Shown one piece after another: positions 57,176 to 64,000 of a stretch of DNA of 64,000 nucleotides (positions within the stretch are counted from its first letter, which is position 1; each line of letters starts with the position of its first letter). Location: the NCBI GenBank assembly GCA_902806565.1, contig CADCXA010000032.1:248001-312000 (forward strand). The letters run 5' to 3'. The notes below the pieces were generated by a model. It saw only the letters and a program-made list of their open reading frames with translations, did not search any database and had not been told where the DNA came from. This DNA is from Hypoxylon rubiginosum. Lineage: Eukaryota; Ascomycota; Sordariomycetes; Xylariales; Hypoxylaceae. The position numbers and the translations under genes were made by a program.

Positions 57176-58690
57176 TTATTTAAAATTCTTCAAACCATCG
57201 TCGTCCCGTTCGCCGCGCGCCGGTTGTTGCGAATCCCTCCGGGTTTCCTTGACTTTCCTAATTACATCCCCTAACCTTCTCACGCCTTCGACTATGTCTT
57301 CTTCGGACTCCCACGAGTATGTGAGTCGGATAGCGCTATCGAAGTTGAGACGCTCCTCATCCCCGTGGACCTGGAACATGTCCCCGCTTCCGACAATCAG
57401 ATTCTCCTCCCGTAGGGCCTTATCCGCCACTACCCTGGCCGAGATGCCGTCCGCAAGCGTGAGCCACACAAAGTACCCGCCGTAGACCTTTGCGCCTAGC
57501 AATCCGCTCTCGCGCACCTCGACGGCAAGGGGCGTGAGGTGCTTGTAGATCGCGTCCATCATAAGCATATGCCTCTTCTGCAGCGCCGGGCGTACGATCT
57601 TCTCTAGATAGTTCTCCAGTTCCCCGCTAGAGATAAGCTGTGCCACCATGGCCGCGCAGAGCTCGCTCGGCGAGCCTCCAGATTTAGTCGATCCTGTCTG
57701 GGCTACGCCATAGGCAAAGGCCGGGGAGCCCTCAACCCACCCCGTGCGGATGCCTGGGCCGACGAGCTTGCTAAATGATCCATTGCTGACGGCGTAGCCA
57801 AAACCGCGGGGATCATCCTTGGCTTGGCCCATGGCGAGATCGATGTCGCACAAGCGGGGAAGCTTCATCTCTGGGGGCCATTCCGAAGGAGGTGTGAGAT
57901 CTCCACCTACCGGCCATTGTAAGCAATCGTAGACGTCGTCGCAAACGACGAGGGCGTCATATTTCCTAGCTAGCTTAACGAGGCTGCTGCGTCGTGCCAA
58001 TGACATGGTCTTGCCTGATGGGTTGGCGCAGGTTGGGACTACATAGATAACGTGGCGATAATGCTTCCTGAATTTTCCTGGATCTTTGTATGCCTGCTAC
58101 TATCAGTTTCGCTTCTCACGGCTATCTGATATCTCAGGATTCACTTGACTTACTGCATCTTGTGCTTCGCCCTGTTCCGCTTCTAGCTTCCGAATGCTCT
58201 CGTCGAGCGCTTCCAAATCTACACCCTCTTCATCCTCGGGAAATGCCTTCAACCGTCCTTCGAAACCGGAATCCTTGAAAATGTCGCAGGCAAGGTGATA
58301 GCATGGCGCGATCATCCACACGGCCCTCGTATAAGCGGGGTCCGTGAAGCTTTGCAGAATACAAGCGAGGTTCTGACTCGCACCACCCGAGATGCAAATG
58401 CGCTCCGGGTCCGGCTTTACGCCGTAATGCCGTCCAAGCCATTGCGCCAGGGCCTCGCGCAGCGGTTGGTAACCCGGATCGGGGCCGTACTGCAGCGCGG
58501 GTACGAAGATGGCCGGGTCCGAGAGGACGTGCTGCGCAGCTGAGGAGAGCAGCTCCGATGCCAGGAGGGATGGAGCCGGCCATCCGCGCACGAGGTTGAT
58601 GAGCTTCGGGGGTGATTGGGTGGACATGGTGCGAAAAGAAGAATTATGAAGAAATCGTACTCGATAAGGTGAAAGAATGCGCGAAAACAT
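57176..58690 (-). CDS. PLP-dependent aminotransferase, class I/II
   Basis: A 484-residue fold-type I aminotransferase from exons 58690-58154 and 58093-57176 with a 60-nt intron (GTAAGT..GCAG). Two starts are possible: ATG at 58690 (MFSRILSPYRVRFLHNSSFR, Arg-rich and free of acidic residues, mitochondrial-like) or at 58627 (MSTQSPPKLINLVRGWPAP). Family blocks: YGPDPGYQPLREALAQWLG, ISGGASQNL, VVPTCANPSGKTMS, VCDDVYDCLQW (Asp and Tyr near PLP), and SNGSFSKLVGPGIRTGWVEG with the PLP lysine in SFSK. ALREENLIVGSGDMFQVHGD closes the active site. The group includes aromatic and 2-aminoadipate-type enzymes; the substrate is uncertain. Confidence 0.92.
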
Positions 58691-59075
58691 TGATAAAGGC
58701 AAGTATTTTTTTTAAAATTGTATTTCGTAAACTTAAATAATGAAAAAGAAGTCCAATCTAATCTTCTTGAACACACGAAAAGCGGCCGGAAGGGGCAGAA
58801 CACCGAAAGAAAACGCCATTTTTTGATGCTACAACATTTATAATTCCCAAGGCCAATTGATAGGCATTTCCAAATGAGAGTTCCTAATTGCCTCTACCCA
58901 CTATAAAATACACTTTAAATCGTTGACATCGAAAGAAATTCCATAAAAAACGTGTACAGAATGAAGGCTTCAAACTTCCCAGCCCAACGACAGTCTCCTC
59001 CCGTATTAGGCACTCCGTTAACCCGTTTTTTCACTCCTCAGATGCCCCCGACCCCCGCTCTGTCCGTCGCCGAGT
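58691..59075. other. Intergenic region
   Basis: Promoter of the aminotransferase and 3' flank of the next gene. No gene is seen. Confidence 0.5.
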
Positions 59076-59677
59076 CTACATGTAGGAAGAGTGGTGGCTG
59101 CTCAACGCATCCTGGATCTTTCTGATATCGTCGTCCGAGAGATTCTGGAAAAGAACCTCGTCGTCCCCCAAAGGAATCGGGGCCTTCGGATCGGCTTTGT
59201 TATTTAAGGACCTGACCAGCACCATACAGGCCGGGGGGACTCCCGTAACATGAATACCTTGTGACGATATACTGCGTTAGTCATATTTCGCATGAGTGTC
59301 AGGTAGGGGACGGGGGAGAGGGGGAGTATGTGAAAGGACATTTTGAAAGGACATTTGAAAATTGTAGAAAAGAGGACGGACGTACTGCCGGGCGCCGGCT
59401 TGTCGAAATGGACACTCGCGGAGCCGAGTTGCTGCTTGCAGGTCCCATACGTCGCCACGCTAGATTTTCCTCGCTTGCGTCCTTGCTCGCGGCGCGTAGG
59501 TTCGTCGGCTACGTCTTTGACGGTGCCGTTCACGATCCCGGCCGCGGTGAAAAGCCATGCAAGATCGGCTATCATAGTAGTCGTGTCCGGCGTGGGCCTG
59601 GTGAAGGGGGCTGGGCAAAGTTGAATCAGTGCCACAAGGGCAGCTGTATATATGGCCATATTCTTGGTGGGAAACAT
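59076..59677 (-). CDS. Small protein with hydrophobic N-terminus, 157 residues
   Basis: Exons 59677-59386 and 59257-59076. The 128-nt intron has donor GTACGT and acceptor CACAAG with a GACTAAC branch point some 18 nt before; the frame closes only with this acceptor. The N-terminus MAIYTAALVALIQLCPAPFT (second ATG, 59659) is hydrophobic, consistent with a signal peptide or anchor. A basic middle region (RREQGRKRGKSS) and an acidic C-terminus (GDDEVLFQNLSDDDIRKIQD) follow. There are three Cys. I recognise no family. The opposite-strand frame 59261-59731 is open too but lacks the splice logic. Confidence 0.55.
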
Positions 59678-60879
59678 ATTGATCAAATTTTCAGAATGTT
59701 AAAGAATGTGATAGACCTTTTGGTAAATTAGTCGTTGATACAGTGAGCGACGAGTGTACCGGTTTGTAATTTCTGGACTCGATTATGGGCAAGTATTGAT
59801 GCCTTTATACCCGTCTACGGGTTCCTTGATAACAGTTATATCGCACATCACAATCTTCTTGCTATGGCAGGAGAACTCTTCTCATGATGCCGTCACACTA
59901 AATCATATCTAGATCGCCATCTTATCCACCAAGTTAGGTATCTAGTTGTAGGATGTTCGCTTATTTCTACTTTGAGCCAGCTTTGCAGCTCCTTGCCATT
60001 TTCTATACGACTGCTAATATCTCTCCATCCTTTACGTATAAGACTTCATTCATACATCCGTCATATGTGCCTACATCAAGCTACTATTTGGCAGAGTGTT
60101 TGATTGTTCAACGAGCCGGTATAGCTTAATCTTTTCGAGTTCGGTGACAAAGATAATAAGATCTATCATGCCTTTTAACTTGTTTGGTCGAACTTTGGTC
60201 ACCATCAACTTCAAGTTAGAATTTACCTTCGGTAGGTGTCTCCCGATGTTGTGACACCTTTCTCTTTGAGGCAAAGTCTGTACCGATACATCTCACGTTG
60301 ATAAACAAGAGGCCGTCTTATTATTCCACACCGGAAGCCTGAAATATATTTACCTACCGGTAGCGTTTAACCTTGTAACTTACAAAGCTGTGACAAACAC
60401 TCATCAGAATTGGACGAACAATGATAAAATATCATATTCTCATTCGCGAGAATGTCCTTCCACATGAGGAAACCTGCTGAGAATAATACTATTTTTTTTT
60501 CTATATTAACTCTTTTACTTAAGAGATGTTGCCTCGACGATGTACATATCGGTAAGACATGATGTTTCTCTAGTAGTGCCTTAAGTACGCAACTGAAGTC
60601 GATAGAATATCATGAACCTGACATTGGATGTGGATACCTGCAGCATCTGATGAGCCATGGAGATAGAGGATAGGGTTGCCATCGAACCAAACTACAGGTA
60701 CATATAACCCCTTCAGGTCCGCTCACACGATCTCTATTCTCGAGTGCAAACCCAAAAACGTGTAATCGGAAACGAGAAACACAATTGGATCCGAAGATTT
60801 AGCAGGAAAAGCCCCTTCTAGACCATGATTCCATAAACGTGGCTTCGGGGGTAGGATAGAAAGGGGCTAAGCATACTCA
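59678..60879. other. Intergenic region
   Basis: About 1.2 kb, AT-rich. The frame at 60071-60274 (-) has no domain. No RNA gene is seen. Confidence 0.5.
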
Positions 60880-60889
60880 TCGCTTAGTG

Positions 60890-61030
60890 ACAAGGTATTC
60901 CCCAGGCACCAACGATAAGTGCGTAAAAGGGGCAACAGTTTCGAAGAGGAAGAAGCTCCGTGGAACACCCAAATCCGTGGACCTGGAACAATTCGACTGC
61001 TGCCCTGACAGAAAAACGTGTGTCGCTTGT
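60890..61030 (-). pseudogene. Possible aminotransferase C-terminal relic
   Basis: On the minus strand this piece gives LFQVHGFG after a frame-shifted stretch, aligning with MFQVHGDEE of the aminotransferase 3.6 kb away. The 16 bases CCGTGGACCTGGAACA (plus strand) are identical at 57363-57378 and 60975-60990, and the following sequence stays similar (RTYRW against RLTYSW). No open frame covers it. It may be a decayed paralogous fragment; the evidence is short. Confidence 0.35.
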
Positions 61031-61078
61031 AAAATATCTCGCTTGTAAGCGAACACCCCACGATACGAGCAAACGCCT

Positions 61079-61988
61079 CGAGTCTCGTGCAACATATTCC
61101 GCGTGTTGTCATCCGTTACGACTTTGTACACCCTCATATGGTACAGGTGCCGGTCACCCCTATTGGAAATACCCAATGCGCCGCTGATCAGGCTCGGTGA
61201 CGGCAAGTCGCCCGTGGCCTTCCCGCTCCAAAATCTCTCGAGGATCTTGAGATATTACCTCTTCCACACATACGTGTTACCATGCATCTACGCCGGGATA
61301 CTTGTCGAACTATACTCGGAGGACGTCGACCAGACGGCGCTTTTCACCCGACTCCCAAACATGACGGCACGTGAGGTCGTGGTACGAACCTGGGTGGATA
61401 TGTACTGGATATGGGAGAGTATCGCGTTTCTAGACGGCGCCAATGCGGCCCTGGCATTCCTGGCAGTGCTCACCGGCCTGGATCAAGAGGACGGCCTGCC
61501 CCCGCTGTTCGGCTAGCCCGCCGCTGCGTGCGGCTTGCTTAACTTCTGGTCGCGGTTCTGGCATCAGCTGGCAAGCAGGCCGTACAAGTGTTTTGCGCGA
61601 GCGGCTATCCGGGGCATAGGCTCGATGGGAGTGAACATGCCGGCTCCCGTTTCCAGGATGCTCCTGGCTTTCGTCGTGTTCCTCCTTTCAGGCCTCTCAC
61701 ACATGGCCGTAAGCTGGCACTTAGGGATGCGCGACACGTTAGACTTGCAGTGGTTTCCAGTGGTTTCTGCTGAATTTCGCGGGATGCATGACGGAAAGAG
61801 TTACCCTCTCTGCTGTTAGATACCTGGCGAAGCGAGCTGGATATGCACGGAAGTTGGATATGATTGGAGGAAGCTTGCTTGGCCGGATGTTTGGCTTCAT
61901 ATGGGTATTTGCTTTCTTCTAGAGTGTACCGCTGTGTAAATATCCGAGGCTACATAAGCAGCTGATGACGAGAGAGAGTTGGATGTGA
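61079..61988 (+). pseudogene. MBOAT/wax-synthase-like acyltransferase, broken
   Basis: A degraded multi-pass membrane acyltransferase of the wax synthase-like MBOAT type. The frame reads SPVAFPLQNLSRILRYYLFH, then PPLFG, then a premature TAG at 61514-61516. It continues in the same frame with GLLNFWSRFWHQLASRPYKC (the family F-W-x-R-F-W-H-Q signature) and RMLLAFVVFLLSGLSHMAVS (the membrane block with the catalytic His). A one-base shift near 61800 then moves the sequence to a frame giving YLAKRAGYARKLDMI and GRMFGFIWVFAFF. A second TAG follows (61920-61922), and then SVPLCKYPRL. Two stops and one shift in otherwise conserved order make a functional product very unlikely. The N-terminal part is poorly defined. 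Related fungal enzymes include trichothecene-type acetyltransferases of the Tri7 kind. Confidence 0.75.
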
Positions 61989-62413
61989 GGATGGCCACTG
62001 TCCAAGTTCGAACTGAGCGTTTAACGCCCTATTTCTGGGAATAAATATAGATATACTGTTTCAAAGATATATCTCATGCTTCTTCTCATCAACTGTCTTG
62101 CTCATCTCAGCAAACGGATTGGTCTACGTTAGATAGTAGCAGGAGGAAGTGTGGGCAGAGACAATGCCTAGGTAGTACTATCACTGATAAGAAAATATGT
62201 GCTTACAAAATTTATGCTTATATAGAGGATAAACTTTAAAAAGAAATCCGTGCCCCGCGCCGTAGGCCATGCACGCCTTCCGAGTTACATGCTGTGTAAC
62301 GTAAGGCGGTAACGTAGGTAGATTTGGTGGGGTTGAAAAAGTTCCCTCACCCAATTGTTTAATCTTTCCAACAACCACCTCAAGGAAGCAGCCTAGGGTC
62401 GCCTTTTCACAAA
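61989..62413. other. Intergenic; map2 promoter
   Basis: Spacer before MetAP2. The frame at 62181-62429 (-) is unsupported. Nothing else is seen. Confidence 0.5.
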
Positions 62414-63923
62414 ATGGCTGCCAAACCACCGTCAGAGGAGCTCGCGAAGCTCAGTGGTTAGTACAACGCAACAAAACCACCTTCGAGCACTTTACTAACC
62501 TTGGACAGTGAGCAATGGTGGTACCGACGGGAAGACTGCGACGGCCGACGGCGCCAAGAACGGCGATGCAGCGAACCATTCCGGAGACGATTCCGACGAC
62601 GACGCCGACGACCAAACCGCCGAGCCTGCACCCGGAGCCGCTAAGAAAAAGAAGAACAAAAAGAAGAACAAAAAGAAGAAGAAGAAGGCCCCTACTTCTC
62701 AGACAGACCCGCCGAGCGTCTTGATGTCCCAGCTCTTCCCTAATAACACCTATCCCAAGGGCGAAGAAGTCGAGTATAAGGACGAGAACCGCTACCGTAC
62801 CACAAGTGAGGAGAAGAGACATTTGGACAACTTGAATACCGATTTCCTAATCGATTACCGTCACGCTGCCGAAACCCACCGTCAAGTCCGCCAATGGGCA
62901 CAGAAGAATATCAAACCTGGCCAAACGCTCACCGAGATCGCCGAGGGTATTGAGGATAGCATTAGGCGATTGGTCGGACATGATGGCCTGGCAGAGGGTG
63001 ACGCCAAGGTTGCTGGAGTTGGCTTTCCCACGGGTCTCAACTTGGACCACATTGCTGCACACTTTACTCCAAATGCCGGGAATAAAACAGTTCTGCAGCA
63101 GAGCAACGTTATGAAAGTCGATATCGGTGTCCATGTCAACGGAAAGATCGTCGACAGCGCCTTCACCATGTCATTCGATCCCATGTACGACAACCTATTG
63201 GCAGCCGTAAAGGATGCCACGAATACGGGTGTCAAGGAGGCCGGCATCGACGTTCGTCTAGGTGAACTTGGTGGATTAATTCAAGAAGCCATGGAGAGCT
63301 ACGAGTGCGAAATCAACGGCACTACCTACCCGATCAAGTCCATCCGGAACTTGACTGGCCACACCATCTTGCCGTATAGCATCCACGGAACCAAGAGCGT
63401 TCCTATCGTCAAATCGGCAGACAACACCAAGATGGAGGAAGGCGACGTGTTCGCCATAGAGACTTTTGGTAGTACAGGAAATGGTTACGTTCACGATGAA
63501 GGGGAGGTCTCTCACTACGCCTTACGTAGCGACGCCCCGAAAGTTGACCTACGTTTGTCTTCAGCCAAGTCGCTGCTCAACGTTATCAAGAAGAATTTCG
63601 GCACGATCCCGTTTGCGAGAAGATACTTGGATAGACTCGGCCAGGAGAAGTACCTGCTGGGCGTAAGCATTCTCGATTACCTACGTGCTTTCCCCCCCAT
63701 CGACTAAGCTAATTATTTTCTAGTTGAACAACCTCGTCCAGTCAAATATCGTGGAGGACTATCCGCCTCTGCTAGATAAGAGAGGGTCTTATACGGCCCA
63801 ATTTGAGCACGTGAGTTTTGCACTGATAGCAGGAATATCACAAATAGTATCTAACTTGTATTCCAGACTATTCTGCTCCGGCCCACCGTGAAGGAGGTCA
63901 TCAGCCGCGGCGACGACTACTAG
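62414..63923 (+). CDS. map2: Methionine aminopeptidase 2 (MetAP2)
   Basis: A cytosolic, dinuclear-metal enzyme that removes the initiator Met from nascent proteins with small second residues; target of fumagillin-class compounds. Exons 62414-62456, 62509-63662, 63724-63810 and 63867-63923 give 446 residues. The N-terminus has an acidic run (DDSDDDADD) and a lysine-rich run (about residues 60-75), typical of the ribosome/eIF2-binding extension. The metal ligands sit in [19 protein letters not shown] (two Asp), [13 protein letters not shown] (His), AIETFGSTG (Glu) and AQFEHTILL (Glu, in exons 3-4). The active-site His is in [11 protein letters not shown]. Exon 1 is small and starts [13 protein letters not shown]; its donor is GTTAGT. 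The window ends 77 bp after the stop. Confidence 0.96.
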
Positions 63924-64000
63924 AGGAATGTCGATTACGATTTGAGGATGGCTATGGTCATGATACACGCTATTTTCTCGACGGGATGACCTCTAGTATC

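Noticed and set aside
61103..61819. Intact MBOAT gene
   Set aside because: In-frame TAG at 61514 with family sequence on both sides, plus a later frameshift and stop; called a pseudogene.
41000..61988. Complete secondary-metabolite cluster
   Set aside because: Tailoring-type enzymes are present but no backbone synthase, cluster regulator or cluster-specific exporter is visible in the window.

Overview
The window reads as nuclear DNA of a filamentous ascomycete (Pezizomycotina, most likely a Sordariomycete; inferred from gene content, not proven). The evidence is short phase-consistent spliceosomal introns (49-214 nt) with GTRNGY-type donors and CTRAY-like branch points, long gene-poor spacers, a HET-domain gene, and fungal-specific families (DUF1996, DUF3602, Cut8/Sts1). 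I joined exons by hand; nearly every multi-exon model below keeps an open frame across all junctions.

Layout. 0.8-1.3 kb: broken sialidase-like gene (-). 3.3-3.7: an 88-residue protein (+). 4.1-8.2: divergent pair of an FAD monooxygenase (-) and a five-exon MFS transporter (+). 9.0-10.3: Arp1/centractin (+). 11.5-12.0: GRGGAGN-repeat (DUF3602/Par32-like) protein (-). 14.1-16.6: an ORFan and a three-exon SRR1-like protein (-). 17.7-19.5: calpain-like protein with the catalytic Cys replaced by Ser (-). 21.7-22.8: Cut8/Sts1 proteasome tether (-). 25.6-28.0: four-exon 677-residue protein of unknown function (-). 30.2: tRNA-Asp(GTC) (+). 30.9-31.1: small hydrophilic protein (-). 32.0-33.6: gamma-tubulin (-). 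35.3-36.7: conserved fungal protein of unknown function (+). 38.4-39.6: Rae1/Gle2 (+).

The second part is more accessory: a Ty1/copia remnant (41.5-41.6, -), DUF1996 secreted protein (42.2-43.3, +), HET protein (43.8-45.8, -), small helical ORF (46.2, -), AATase/condensation-like acyltransferase (47.6-49.1, +), APH-like kinase (49.6-50.6, -), tiny CxxC ORF (51.3, +), GMC oxidoreductase C-terminal remnant behind a 30-C run (52.0-52.4, +), amino acid permease (53.2-55.3, +), PhyH-type dioxygenase (55.7-56.7, -), PLP aminotransferase (57.2-58.7, -), small possibly secreted protein (59.1-59.7, -), and an MBOAT/wax-synthase-like pseudogene (61.1-62.0, +). The window ends in MetAP2 (62.4-63.9, +).

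Most genes are ordinary housekeeping genes: cytoskeleton (Arp1, gamma-tubulin), nuclear pore/mRNA export (Rae1), nuclear proteasome tethering (Sts1), N-terminal Met removal (MetAP2). The accessory stretch at 41-62 kb mixes acyltransferase, kinase, permease, dioxygenase, aminotransferase and several broken enzymes. It looks like a decaying metabolic/accessory region, but no backbone synthase is present, so I do not call a biosynthetic cluster. I found no CRISPR array, rRNA operon or intact transposon. The strongest oddities are the Cys-to-Ser calpain, the four gene relics, and a dispersed palindrome-like TACCTAGGTA motif in the spacers.
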